NCBI RefSeq assembly: GCF_902506655.1
Contig: NZ_LR734817.1
Coordinates: 585,667-649,666, forward strand
Direction of reading: 5' to 3'
Length of the DNA: 64,000 nucleotides
Source of the DNA: Marinoscillum sp. 108
GTDB taxonomy: Bacteria; Bacteroidota; Bacteroidia; Cytophagales; Cyclobacteriaceae
This document shows positions 55,626-64,000 of the stretch, piece by piece. How positions within the stretch are numbered: position 1 is the first letter of the stretch; every line of letters starts with the position of its first letter. Below the pieces are notes generated by a model. The model had not been told where the DNA came from, did not search any database, and was given only the letters and a program-made list of their open reading frames with translations. The translations under genes were made by a program, and so were the position numbers.

Positions 55626-56099
55626 TTATTTAGTTTCTTTTTCTTCAGACTGATTACTCTCATTTACATCACTCACGATAATGGTGATATGATTAGATCT
55701 TTTTCTAATCCTGTGCGCCCGTCCCTGAGGAGCTGGTCGCAATCTCTTTAGCATCCGGCCTCCGTCTACAAACACTTCCTTCACCACTAGCTCGGCGTCT
55801 TCAATATTCACATCCCCATTACTGGCTTGCCAATCAGCGATAGCTGTCATGAGCAATTTCTCCATCGTAAGGGAAGCATGCTTATTGTCAAATTTCAAAA
55901 GGTTGAGGGCCACATTAACTTTCTGACCTCTGATCATGTCCGCGATCAATCTCATCTTACGAGGTGATGTTGGTACATTCTTCAAAGAAGATTTTACAGC
56001 GCCTAACTTACCAGCGTTTTCTTCTTTGTGCTTCTTGATCGCTTCCTTTTGAAGACGAATCCTGACTGATTTCTTAACTTTCTTTTCTGCAGTTTCCAT
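55626..56099 (-). CDS. rplV: Ribosomal protein L22 with N-terminal extension
   Basis: The protein has 157 residues. The L22 core starts near [20 protein letters not shown] (about 43) and ends in [20 protein letters not shown]. About 35 charged residues precede it and a short acidic tail follows. Usual length is about 110-135. The loop of L22 reaches the exit tunnel. Confidence 0.95.
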   Translation of the reverse strand: METAEKKVKKSVRIRLQKEAIKKHKEENAGKLGAVKSSLKNVPTSPRKMRLIADMIRGQKVNVALNLLKFDNKHASLTMEKLLMTAIADWQASNGDVNIEDAELVVKEVFVDGGRMLKRLRPAPQGRAHRIRKRSNHITIIVSDVNESNQSEEKETK

Positions 56100-56104
56100 C
56101 TTTA

Positions 56105-56383
56105 TTATCTTCTACCTTTATCTTTTTTAGCAATATGGCCTCTAAAGTTTCTGGTAGGAGCAAACTCACCAAGCTTGTGTCCCACCATGTTTTCAGTGAC
56201 GAAAACAGGGATAAACTTATTACCATTATGTACTGCGAATGTCTGACCAACAAAATCCGGCGAGATCATCGATCTCCGAGACCATGTTTTGATGACTGAT
56301 TTTTTTCCAGACTCATTCATGGCGTCTACCTTCTTCTCAAGTCTGAAGTCTATATAAGGTCCTTTTTTTAGTGATCTTGCCAT
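56105..56383 (-). CDS. rpsS: Ribosomal protein S19
   Basis: The protein has 92 residues. [40 protein letters not shown] and [16 protein letters not shown] are typical. It sits at the head of the 30S subunit. It overlaps rplB by 1 base. Confidence 0.98.
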   Translation of the reverse strand: MARSLKKGPYIDFRLEKKVDAMNESGKKSVIKTWSRRSMISPDFVGQTFAVHNGNKFIPVFVTENMVGHKLGEFAPTRNFRGHIAKKDKGRR

Positions 56384-57204
56384 TATTTTCTCTTAGTTAT
56401 AATCAGCTTATCAGAATATTTATTCGGCTTTCTTGTTTTCTTTCCTTTGGTATAGAGTCCGTTTCTGGATCTCGGGTGACCACCAGATGATCTACCTTCA
56501 CCACCACCCATCGGGTGATCTACAGGGTTCATTACTACCCCTCTTACTCTAGGTCTTCTACCTTTCCATCTGTTTCTACCAGCCTTACCCAAGCGCACAT
56601 TCATGTGATCATTGTTAGAAACAATCCCGATAGTCGCATAGCAAGTGATCAAAACCATTCTCATCTCCCCGGAAGGAAGCTTCAACGTGGCGTATTTACC
56701 TTCTCTGGCTACTAGCTGCGCATAAGTACCTGCACTCCTTGTAATAGCTCCACCCTTACCAGGCTTCAACTCTATGTTGTGTACAATTGTACCAAGTGGA
56801 ATATCAGATAGTGGCAATGCATTACCTACTTCAGGAGGTACGCCAGGTCCTGAGATAATCTCAGTGCCAACCTCAAGATTTGCAGGAGCAATGATGTATC
56901 TCTTCTCTCCGTCAGCGTAGAAAAGCAAGGCTATTCTAGCAGTTCTTCCCGGATCGTATTCAATTGCCTTAACTGTAGCAGGAATCCCCTCTTTATCTCT
57001 CTTGAAATCAATGGTTCTAAGCTTCTGCTTATGTCCTCCTCCTACGTTTCTTATCGTCATCCGACCCTGATTGTTTCTACCTCCCTTTTTTCCTTTGGAG
57101 GTTAGAAGAGACTTCTCAGGAGTAGTTTTGGTAATCTTATCGAAAACCGGTGCTACTCTAAATCTCTGTCCGGGTGTAACGGGTCTAAGTTTCTTAACAG
57201 CCAT
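56383..57204 (-). CDS. rplB: Ribosomal protein L2
   Basis: The protein has 273 residues, normal length. [18 protein letters not shown] and the peptidyl-transferase-side [20 protein letters not shown] with its conserved His are present. L2 is needed for subunit joining and peptide bond formation. Confidence 0.98.
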   Translation of the reverse strand: MAVKKLRPVTPGQRFRVAPVFDKITKTTPEKSLLTSKGKKGGRNNQGRMTIRNVGGGHKQKLRTIDFKRDKEGIPATVKAIEYDPGRTARIALLFYADGEKRYIIAPANLEVGTEIISGPGVPPEVGNALPLSDIPLGTIVHNIELKPGKGGAITRSAGTYAQLVAREGKYATLKLPSGEMRMVLITCYATIGIVSNNDHMNVRLGKAGRNRWKGRRPRVRGVVMNPVDHPMGGGEGRSSGGHPRSRNGLYTKGKKTRKPNKYSDKLIITKRK

Positions 57205-57217
57205 CTATCTGTTTATT

Positions 57218-57505
57218 TTATATTCCGCTATAAAAATCAATGATATCACCATCAGCTACCTTCACAATAGCTCTCTTCTGAGATGGTGTCTTTCCTTCAA
57301 TCACTCCAGACTTTGAATACCTGGATTTTGATTTTCCGGGGTGAACCATAGTGTTTACACTTTCTACTGTAACACCGTAGGTTTTTTCCACCTCTTTCTT
57401 AATTTGAACCTTGTTGGCCTTTTTGTCCACCACAAAGCCGTATTTTCCGTGCTCGTTGAGGGCTGAAGCCTTCTCAGTTACCAAAGGTTTTATTAATACT
57501 CCCAT
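57218..57505 (-). CDS. rplW: Ribosomal protein L23
   Basis: The protein has 95 residues. The start MGVLIKPLVTEKASALNEHG and VDKKANKVQIKKEVEKTYGV match L23, the docking site for trigger factor and SRP at the tunnel exit. Confidence 0.97.
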   Translation of the reverse strand: MGVLIKPLVTEKASALNEHGKYGFVVDKKANKVQIKKEVEKTYGVTVESVNTMVHPGKSKSRYSKSGVIEGKTPSQKRAIVKVADGDIIDFYSGI

Positions 57506-57506
57506 C

Positions 57507-58133
57507 TCAGTTTAATGTATTTTGAATTACCTCTACTGAACTCTCCAACAACACTACCAACTCAGCGTTCACCAAGTCATAAGTGCTTATCTCGTTGGCT
57601 GTAGATACTTTCGTATTCTTCAGGTTGCGAGATGATAAGAACACGTTCTTATTTGCTTCACTCAGTATGAGTAATGATTTCTTATTGTTCAACTCCAGGT
57701 TAGCAAGAATGCCAGCAAATTCCTGAGTCTTTGGATTCTCAAATGAGAAATCTTCCAATATTTTGATTTGCTTGTCTTTTGCTTTTGAAGAGAAAGCAGA
57801 CTTCTTAGCCAAGTGCTTTACTTTCTTATTCAACTTAAAGCTATAGTCTCTTGGCTCAGGACCAAACATGGTACCACCACCTCTGAAAACAGGTGATTTG
57901 ATACTACCCGCTCTGGCCGTTCCTGTACCCTTCTGCTTCTTTATCTTTCTAGTAGATCCGGAGATCTCATTTCTAGTCTTTACTTTGTGAGTACCTTGTC
58001 TCTGGTTCGCCAAATACTGCTTCACCTCAAGGTAGACAGCATGTTGATTTGGTTCGATACCAAACACATCCTTGCTCAGGGTTACTTCCCTTCCGGTATC
58101 TTCTCCTTTGATATTGAAAACTGACAGTTTCAT
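57507..58133 (-). CDS. rplD: Ribosomal protein L4
   Basis: The protein has 208 residues. The tunnel loop region [20 protein letters not shown] (about 68-87) and the globular part with [14 protein letters not shown] are typical. In enterobacteria L4 represses the S10 operon; whether it does here is not known. Confidence 0.97.
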   Translation of the reverse strand: MKLSVFNIKGEDTGREVTLSKDVFGIEPNQHAVYLEVKQYLANQRQGTHKVKTRNEISGSTRKIKKQKGTGTARAGSIKSPVFRGGGTMFGPEPRDYSFKLNKKVKHLAKKSAFSSKAKDKQIKILEDFSFENPKTQEFAGILANLELNNKKSLLILSEANKNVFLSSRNLKNTKVSTANEISTYDLVNAELVVLLESSVEVIQNTLN

Positions 58134-58135
58134 CT

Positions 58136-58768
58136 TTATTTCTCTAGTATTAGATAAGAATTCTTAGCACCAGGTACTGGTCCACTGACAAGCACAAGGT
58201 TTTTCTCAGGATAAATCTTCACCACCTTAAGGTTCATTACTTTCACCCTGTCTCCACCTGTCCTACCAGCCATTTTAAGACCCTTAAACACTCTGGATGG
58301 GAATGAGCATGCTCCGATAGACCCAGGCGCTCTAAGTCTGTTATGCTGACCGTGAGTGGCTTGTCCTACCCCACCGAAACCGTGTCTCTTAACAACACCC
58401 TGGAAGCCCTTACCTTTAGATGTACCAACAACATCCACAAAGTCCTGCTCTACGAACACGTCTTCGATCTTGATGGTATTTCCAAGCTTCACCTTATCGT
58501 CAAACTCAGCTCTGAAATCTCTGAATTCAAACAACTTACTTTTAGGAGTCGTCTTGGCCTTTGCAAAATGTCCTTTCAATGCTTTAGGTGTGTTTTTCTC
58601 CTTGCGCTCACCATAAGCCAATTGAACTGCACGATATCCGTCAGACTCTTTATCTTTTACTTGTGTCACTACACAAGGACCAGCTTCAATGAGCGTACAG
58701 GCAAGATTCTTACCCTCCTCATTGTAAACGCTAGTCATCCCGATTTTTCTACCAATTATTCCAGGCAT
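58136..58768 (-). CDS. rplC: Ribosomal protein L3
   Basis: The protein has 210 residues. [37 protein letters not shown] and the Gln-containing loop [20 protein letters not shown] are L3 signatures. It lies near the peptidyl transferase centre. A promoter and a terminator separate it from rpsJ. Confidence 0.98.
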   Translation of the reverse strand: MPGIIGRKIGMTSVYNEEGKNLACTLIEAGPCVVTQVKDKESDGYRAVQLAYGERKEKNTPKALKGHFAKAKTTPKSKLFEFRDFRAEFDDKVKLGNTIKIEDVFVEQDFVDVVGTSKGKGFQGVVKRHGFGGVGQATHGQHNRLRAPGSIGACSFPSRVFKGLKMAGRTGGDRVKVMNLKVVKIYPEKNLVLVSGPVPGAKNSYLILEK

Positions 58769-58825
58769 TTTGCTTAATATTTATTCTTTTACCGTTTCCG
58801 GATAAACTTTTCGTAAAAAGGACTG

Positions 58826-58854
58826 CAAAGATAGCAATTCCATGATCCGAACAA
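58826..58854 (-). promoter_or_regulatory. Strong promoter of the rplC operon
   Basis: On the minus strand, TTG (58852-58854) is followed after 18 bases by TATCTTTG (58826-58833), an exact TAnnTTTG element. This is an excellent match to the Bacteroidota consensus. Transcription would begin near 58820, about 50 bases before rplC. Confidence 0.75.
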
Positions 58855-58878
58855 AAGATTTAATTCAATTTTTGAGAC

Positions 58879-58915
58879 AAAAAAAGAACCAATAACACCA
58901 CAGCTATTGGTTCTT
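58879..58915 (-). terminator. Terminator after rpsJ
   Basis: Reading leftward, AAGAACCAATA (58905-58915) pairs perfectly with TATTGGTTCTT (58884-58894) around a 10-base loop, followed by a run of seven T. It ends the rpsL-rpsG-fusA-rpsJ transcript, or works as an attenuator before rplC. Confidence 0.9.
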
Positions 58916-58936
58916 CTTCTTTTACTATAAAAGTAA

Positions 58937-59242
58937 CTATACCTTAATCTCTACGTCAACTCCACTAGGAAGCTCAAGCTTCATTAATGCATCTACAGTC
59001 TTAGCACTGTTAGAGTAAATATCTACCAGTCTTTTGTAGGTACAAAGCTGAAACTGCTCACGAGCCTTCTTGTTCACGTGGGGCGATCTCAAAACTGTAA
59101 ACTTCTCTTTCACAGTTGGCAAGGGAATCGGTCCGCTTACCACAGCTCCTGTAGTCTTTACAGCGCGTACTATCTTTTCAGAGGACTTATCCACCAAATT
59201 GTGATCGTACGATTTCAGTTTTATTCTAATTTTTTGGTTCAT
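58937..59242 (-). CDS. rpsJ: Ribosomal protein S10
   Basis: The protein has 101 residues. [40 protein letters not shown] and [11 protein letters not shown] are the S10 signatures. It is 12 bases downstream of fusA, belonging to the str transcript, and is separated from rplC by a terminator. In other bacteria it also works as NusE. Confidence 0.98.
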   Translation of the reverse strand: MNQKIRIKLKSYDHNLVDKSSEKIVRAVKTTGAVVSGPIPLPTVKEKFTVLRSPHVNKKAREQFQLCTYKRLVDIYSNSAKTVDALMKLELPSGVDVEIKV

Positions 59243-59254
59243 GATCTGTGTTAA

Positions 59255-61360
59255 TTAAACCGCTTCTCCTTTTGTCTTTTTGATAACTGCATCTGCAATA
59301 CCAGCAGGCACCTGAGCATAATGAGCAAAGGTGAGTGACGCTGTGGCCCTACCCGAACTCATCGTTCTAAGGTCAGTAACATATCCAAAGAGTTCTGACA
59401 GAGGTACATCCGCCTTCACAACCTGTGAAGTACCTTTTGTATCCATTCCTTTCATCATTCCTCTTCTTCTATTCAAATCGCCTGTGATGGATCCTGTGTA
59501 CTCATCTGGCGTCACTGCATCTACAGCCATGATAGGCTCAAGAAGAGCAGGCTTAGCCTTGCTCGCTGCGGCTCTGAAACCGGCTCTTGCAGCCAATTCA
59601 AAAGATAGTGCATCGGAATCCACATCATGGAAAGAACCATGGAAAAGTCTTACCTTCATAGAATCCAGAGGGAAACCGGCCAAAGGACCGTTTTTCATAG
59701 CTTCCTTAAATCCTTTTTCAATCGCCGGGATGAATTCTCTAGGAATCACACCACCTACAATGTCATTCTGAAACTGTAGACCTTCACCAGTGAAGTCTTC
59801 ATCCACAGGCCCTAGTTCGAATACGATATCTGCAAACTTACCTCGACCACCAGTTTGTTTCTTATAAACCTCCTTGTGCTCAACAGTAGTATTGATCGCC
59901 TCCTTGTAAGCCACCTGAGGAGCTCCCTGATTGATCTCTACTTTAAACTCTCTCTTAAGTCTATCGATGATGATATCAAGGTGAAGTTCACCCATTCCTC
60001 TCAGGATGGTCTGACCAGTCTCCTGATCTGTCTCCACCTGCAAGGTAGGATCCTCTTCTACCAACTTAGAGATCGCCATTCCCAACTTATCTACATCCGC
60101 CTGTTGTTTAGGCTCAATAGCATAACCAATAACAGGTTCCGGGAATACCATTGACTCCAATATGATTTGATGTTTCTCATCACAAAGGGTGTCACCGGTC
60201 TTAATATCTTTAAACCCTACTACCGCTCCAATATCTCCACAATGCAAGGCATCAATTTGATTCTGCTTATTAGCATGCATCTGGAAAATACGGGAGATAC
60301 GCTCCTTCTTATCCGTACGCATGTTGTGAACATATGAACCTGAATTAAGCAATCCTGAATAGGATCTGATAAAACACAATCTGCCCACAAATGGATCGGT
60401 AGCAATTTTGAAAGCTAGCGCAGCAAATGGCTCGCTCTCAGAAGGCTTTCTTGAAATCTTCTCTTCTGTGTCCGGATCTGTTCCGGTAATGTTGTCTCTA
60501 TCAAGCGGTGAAGGAAGTAATTCCATCACATAGTTGAGCATCGTTTGTACTCCTTTGTTCTTGAAAGCAGAACCACAAAGCATTGGCACAAAGGCCAGGT
60601 CAATAGTAGCGGCACGAAGTGCAGCTATAATTTCGTCTTCAGTAATGGACTCTGGATCTTCGAAATACTTCTCAAGAAGGGTCTCATCATAGTCTGCAAC
60701 TGCCTCCAGAAGCGCTTGTCTGTACTCAGCCACCTCATCCAACATATCTTCAGGAATCGGCACCTCACTCCAAGTCATTCCAAAGTCTTCTTCGTTCCAA
60801 ACCATCCCTGTGTTTGAAACCAAATCAACAACACCCTGAAATTTATCCTCTGATCCGATTGGCAATTGCAACGGAACTGCTTTGGTTCCAAGCATCTCCT
60901 TCACCTGTCGACAAACATTCAAAAAGTCAGCACCCTGACGGTCCATCTTATTGACGAAACCAATTCGAGCTACTTTATAATTGTCAGCAAGTCTCCAGTT
61001 AGTCTCAGACTGTGGCTCTACACCATCAACCGCACTAAAAAGGAATACCAAACCATCCAATACCCTCAAGGATCTGTTCACCTCAACGGTGAAATCCACG
61101 TGACCCGGAGTATCAATAATATTAATATGGTAATCGTCGTTCTTATATTTCCAGAATACAGTGGTAGCTGCAGAGGTAATAGTAATACCTCGTTCTTGCT
61201 CCTGCTCCATCCAGTCCATGGTAGCCGCTCCATCATGAACCTCACCAATCTTGTGAGTTACCCCAGTATAAAACAGGATACGTTCAGTTGTAGTGGTCTT
61301 ACCCGCATCAATGTGCGCAGCGATACCTATATTCCTTGTGTATTTTAAATCTCTAGCCAT
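59255..61360 (-). CDS. fusA: Elongation factor G
   Basis: The protein has 701 residues. GTPase motifs are [16 protein letters not shown] (G1), DTPGHVDFT (G3) and [10 protein letters not shown] (G4). Domain IV-V motifs include [16 protein letters not shown] and [16 protein letters not shown] drives translocation of the ribosome. It lies between rpsG and rpsJ as expected for the str operon. Confidence 0.98.
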   Translation of the reverse strand: MARDLKYTRNIGIAAHIDAGKTTTTERILFYTGVTHKIGEVHDGAATMDWMEQEQERGITITSAATTVFWKYKNDDYHINIIDTPGHVDFTVEVNRSLRVLDGLVFLFSAVDGVEPQSETNWRLADNYKVARIGFVNKMDRQGADFLNVCRQVKEMLGTKAVPLQLPIGSEDKFQGVVDLVSNTGMVWNEEDFGMTWSEVPIPEDMLDEVAEYRQALLEAVADYDETLLEKYFEDPESITEDEIIAALRAATIDLAFVPMLCGSAFKNKGVQTMLNYVMELLPSPLDRDNITGTDPDTEEKISRKPSESEPFAALAFKIATDPFVGRLCFIRSYSGLLNSGSYVHNMRTDKKERISRIFQMHANKQNQIDALHCGDIGAVVGFKDIKTGDTLCDEKHQIILESMVFPEPVIGYAIEPKQQADVDKLGMAISKLVEEDPTLQVETDQETGQTILRGMGELHLDIIIDRLKREFKVEINQGAPQVAYKEAINTTVEHKEVYKKQTGGRGKFADIVFELGPVDEDFTGEGLQFQNDIVGGVIPREFIPAIEKGFKEAMKNGPLAGFPLDSMKVRLFHGSFHDVDSDALSFELAARAGFRAAASKAKPALLEPIMAVDAVTPDEYTGSITGDLNRRRGMMKGMDTKGTSQVVKADVPLSELFGYVTDLRTMSSGRATASLTFAHYAQVPAGIADAVIKKTKGEAV

Positions 61361-61375
61361 TAGTGATTTTGATTT

Positions 61376-61843
61376 TTAGAATCTGAAATGTGAGAACGCC
61401 TTGTTAGCCTCGGCCATTCTGTGAGTATCGTCCTTCTTTTTGATAGAAGCACCCTCACCTTTCGATGCAGCAATAATTTCACCTGCCAAACGCTCCATCA
61501 TCGTCTTCTCTCCTCTAAGTCTGGCGTATTTGATCATCCATTTGATACCCAAAGAAAGTTTCCTTTCGGGACGAACCTCAATCGGCACCTGGAAAGTAGC
61601 CCCACCCACTCGTCGGCTTTTTACTTCCACACCTGGGCAAACATTATTCAATGCAGTTTTCCAAGTCTCAATTCCATTCTCTTTGGTTTTGGATTCAACC
61701 AATTTGATGGCATCGTAGAAAATAGAATAGGCTATACTCTTCTTCCCACTCAACATGAGGTTATTAACAAATTTAGTCACCAAGGTATCCTGATAAATAG
61801 GATCAGGAAGGATGTACCTCTTCTTTGGCTTAGCTTTTCTCAT
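61376..61843 (-). CDS. rpsG: Ribosomal protein S7
   Basis: The protein has 155 residues. MRKAKPKKRYILPDPIYQDT, NNVCPGVEVKSRRVGGATFQ and VPIEVRPERKLSLGIKWMIK are S7 signatures. It nucleates the 30S head. Confidence 0.98.
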   Translation of the reverse strand: MRKAKPKKRYILPDPIYQDTLVTKFVNNLMLSGKKSIAYSIFYDAIKLVESKTKENGIETWKTALNNVCPGVEVKSRRVGGATFQVPIEVRPERKLSLGIKWMIKYARLRGEKTMMERLAGEIIAASKGEGASIKKKDDTHRMAEANKAFSHFRF

Positions 61844-61853
61844 TTCTCAGATT

Positions 61854-62234
61854 TTACTTTTTATCCTTAGGCCTTTTAGCTCCGTATTTAGATCTTCTTT
61901 GTGTTCGCCCATTCACTCCGGCAGTATCCAAAGCTCCACGAATAATGTGATATCTCACACCAGGTAAATCCTTCACCCTTCCACCTCGTATAAGCACGAT
62001 AGAGTGTTCCTGCAAGTTATGACCCTCGCCAGGGATATAGGCATTTACTTCTTTTCCGTTAGTTAGTCTAACTCTGGCTACTTTTCTCATGGCAGAGTTA
62101 GGCTTCTTAGGCGTGGTAGTATACACTCTTGTGCACACACCCCTTCGCTGTGGACATGAATCCAGAGCAGGAGACTTTGATTTAGAAGTTAACTTCTTTC
62201 TGCCTTTTCTTACTAATTGCTGAATAGTTGGCAT
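61854..62234 (-). CDS. rpsL: Ribosomal protein S12
   Basis: The protein has 126 residues. [40 protein letters not shown] (with the Lys of streptomycin resistance fame, wild type) and [20 protein letters not shown] are present. It is the first gene of the str unit, with its own promoter. Confidence 0.98.
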   Translation of the reverse strand: MPTIQQLVRKGRKKLTSKSKSPALDSCPQRRGVCTRVYTTTPKKPNSAMRKVARVRLTNGKEVNAYIPGEGHNLQEHSIVLIRGGRVKDLPGVRYHIIRGALDTAGVNGRTQRRSKYGAKRPKDKK

Positions 62235-62272
62235 TATGCTTTATTTCTTATTATCCAATTTTTTTGGGAACG

Positions 62273-62304
62273 CAAAGATAGAAATAGTTGGTATTATATC
62301 ACAA
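62273..62304 (-). promoter_or_regulatory. Promoter of rpsL-rpsG-fusA-rpsJ
   Basis: On the minus strand TATCTTTG (62273-62280) is an exact -7 element. A TTG lies at 62302-62304 with 21 bases between, a little long. It is 38 bases before the rpsL ATG. Confidence 0.65.
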
Positions 62305-62331
62305 TCCAAATGCGAATTATCGTAGAGAATT

Positions 62332-62667
62332 TTATGCTTCTCCCATAGTTCCTCCGAAATTCATTGGAAACTTTGGTGTTTCTTCCACACTTTTGATGTC
62401 TCCATACGAGCTTTCGAACTTATTGATATTGTCTTCCAGGGCCTTTAAGAGGCGTTTTGCATGTTCGGGAGTAATCACAATTCGTGATTTCACCTTTGCC
62501 TTTGGCACACCCGGCATGAGCCGAATAAAATCGATGACAAACTCACTACTAGAGTGAGCTATCATCGCCAAATTTGCATAAACGCCCTCGGCTGTTTCCT
62601 CGGACAATTCAATATTGATTTGATTGGACGGCTTATTGCCTCCCTTTTTTTCATCTTTAGGATCCAT
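62332..62667 (-). CDS. DUF3467 protein
   Basis: The protein has 111 residues. The pattern INIELSEETAEGVYANLAMI, AHSSSEFVIDFIRLMPGVPK and SRIVITPEHAKRLLKALEDN is that of DUF3467, a small family found widely in Bacteroidota. It starts 2 bases after the rpoC stop, so it is co-transcribed with rpoC. Function unknown; the placement suggests some tie to transcription. Confidence 0.88.
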   Translation of the reverse strand: MDPKDEKKGGNKPSNQINIELSEETAEGVYANLAMIAHSSSEFVIDFIRLMPGVPKAKVKSRIVITPEHAKRLLKALEDNINKFESSYGDIKSVEETPKFPMNFGGTMGEA

Positions 62668-62669
62668 AC

Positions 62670-64000
62670 TTAAGACTCCAGTTCTTTTGAATTCGCAAAC
62701 TGTTCTTTAGCTGCTACCAGATTTTCATAATCCTCGTTAGAGGTTACTATGTGGTTCAGGAAGTTTCTGTTTCCGGTTCCTGCTGGAATCAGATGTCCTA
62801 CAATCACATTCTCCTTAAGTCCGCTCAAGTAATCTGCTTTACCTCTAATAGAGGCCTCACTAAGTACCTTGGTTGTCTCCTGGAATGAAGCCGCAGAGAT
62901 GAAACTTTCGGTTCCAAGCGAAGCTTGGGTAATCCCCTGAAGAATAGGCTTAGAAACGGCTGCCTCGGCATTTCGTACCTCAACAATCTTCATGTCCCTT
63001 CTTTTCAGGTTAGAATTCTCATCACGCAGCTTTCTGCTGGTAATGATCATCCCTGCTTTCAAGGTTTCTGAATCTCCTGGATCCATAACCACCTTCTTGT
63101 CAAGGATATTATCATTTTCCTCCATGAAAGCGAATCTATCAACCGATTGATTGGTCAAGAAGCTAGTGTCACCGGCATCGATGATAATAACCTTTTGCAT
63201 CATCTGTCTCACGATTACCTCAATGTGCTTATCGTTGATTTTCACACCCTGGAGTCTGTATACTTCCTGAATTTCATTCACGAGGTATTCCTGAACTGCT
63301 GTAGGTCCGCTAATCGATAAGATATCGGCTGGTGTAATCGCTCCGTCTGAGAGTGCATCACCTGCACGGATAAAGTCATTATCCTGTACAAGGATGTGCT
63401 TAGACAAAGGCACGAGATATCTCTTCTTCACGCCATCTTTTGACTCGATGAAGATCTCACGATTACCACGCTTGATCCCTCCATAAGTCACCACTCCATC
63501 GATTTCACTTACTACTGCCGGATTAGATGGGTTTCGTGCTTCGAAAAGCTCTGTAACCCTAGGAAGACCCCCGGTGATGTCTCTCGACTTACCTGTTTTT
63601 CTAGGAATCTTAGCCAATACCTGACCCGCTTTGATCTTATCACCAATATCCACAGCAAGGTGAGCGCCCACTGGTATGTTATACCCTTTGGACTCATCCT
63701 TACCCGCGACCACAACAGCCGGGTTCTTGGTTTTATCTTTAGTATCTATAATTACTTTCTCTCTGTGTCCTGTCTGCTCGTCAGACTCCTCTTTGTAGGT
63801 CACGCCCTCAATGATGGAATCAAACTCTGCCTTACCATCAAACTCCGCCATGATCACGGCATTGTATGGATCCCAGTTACAGATTTCGTCACCCTTGGCA
63901 ATCTTATCTCCATCACTTACTTTCAGGATGGCACCATAAGGCACATGGTTTGTAATCAATACTCTTTCCTTCTTATTGTCAAGGATCTTGATCTCTCCAG
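62670..64000 (-). CDS. rpoC: RNA polymerase beta' subunit (C-terminal part)
   Basis: The frame runs past the window edge at 64000, so about 443 C-terminal residues are seen, starting inside [20 protein letters not shown]. Motifs include [20 protein letters not shown] with [20 protein letters not shown] (trigger-loop/bridge-side), [20 protein letters not shown], and [20 protein letters not shown]. The visible part contains the C-terminal clamp and omega-contact segments. Confidence 0.97.
   Translation of the reverse strand, partial: GEIKILDNKKERVLITNHVPYGAILKVSDGDKIAKGDEICNWDPYNAVIMAEFDGKAEFDSIIEGVTYKEESDEQTGHREKVIIDTKDKTKNPAVVVAGKDESKGYNIPVGAHLAVDIGDKIKAGQVLAKIPRKTGKSRDITGGLPRVTELFEARNPSNPAVVSEIDGVVTYGGIKRGNREIFIESKDGVKKRYLVPLSKHILVQDNDFIRAGDALSDGAITPADILSISGPTAVQEYLVNEIQEVYRLQGVKINDKHIEVIVRQMMQKVIIIDAGDTSFLTNQSVDRFAFMEENDNILDKKVVMDPGDSETLKAGMIITSRKLRDENSNLKRRDMKIVEVRNAEAAVSKPILQGITQASLGTESFISAASFQETTKVLSEASIRGKADYLSGLKENVIVGHLIPAGTGNRNFLNHIVTSNEDYENLVAAKEQFANSKELES

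Overview
The window is chromosomal DNA from a member of the Bacteroidota, most likely a marine or soil Cytophagales relative. The evidence is a type IX secretion pair of the PorU2/PorV2 kind, a GIN-domain PspC protein, a DUF3467 gene between rpoC and rpsL, promoters of the TTG/TAnnTTTG type, almost no Shine-Dalgarno sequences, and many exported lipoproteins ending their signal in a Cys. No rRNA, tRNA, CRISPR array, insertion sequence or prophage was seen. No gene-free stretch exceeds about 300 bases.

Region 1 (1-6356) starts with a truncated, leftward PQQ-type sugar dehydrogenase. A tight rightward operon follows: a DPM1-like GT2, a processive-type membrane GT2, a GT-C-like membrane glycosyltransferase, a rhodanese lipoprotein, a DUF2064 (TIGR04282-type) transferase and an unknown exported protein. 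It probably builds a surface or membrane glycoconjugate. Region 2 (6366-11678) holds a Crp/Fnr regulator divergent from a hemJ/SCO/cytochrome c set concerned with heme and copper respiration. A leftward set follows: an FtsX-type ABC transporter with a His-rich loop, a DUF3299-like protein and a small lipoprotein. It looks like a metal (zinc-type) transporter and has an 18-bp AT-rich palindrome directly upstream.

Region 3 (11650-16955) holds DinB-like, Na+/H+ antiporter, glutamine cyclotransferase and SCP2-like genes. It also holds an A/T-rich 562-residue orphan with a possible PD-(D/E)XK nuclease core. Region 4 (17016-23079) is the porV2-porU2 secretion pair. Region 5 (23320-32506) holds PadR plus a PspC/GIN envelope-stress protein, GNAT, two unknown exported proteins, and an ECF sigma/anti-sigma/tandem DUF4252/ABC-2 transporter operon. 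It ends with a hidden 37-residue membrane protein and an orphan HPt-like protein. Region 6 (32612-42279) is mixed metabolism: a metal-receptor-like protein with an M42 peptidase, propionyl-CoA carboxylase beta, Ppx/GppA, MuiA-like, Ldh-family dehydrogenase, a Pif1-like helicase and an outer-membrane protein.

Region 7 (42276-64000) is entirely leftward and housekeeping. Reading in the direction of transcription: rpoC (partial), DUF3467, rpsL-rpsG-fusA-rpsJ, then a terminator and a fresh promoter, then rplC through rplQ (with secY, infA, rpmJ and rpoA), then carA-eno and an FtsB/DivIC-like gene. Two ribosomal genes too short for ordinary ORF calling (rpmJ, rpmD) were located by direct translation. 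The points most worth a second look are the 562-residue orphan, the His-rich metal transporter with its palindrome, the ECF/DUF4252/ABC operon, the split between rpsJ and rplC, and two unannotated small membrane proteins.
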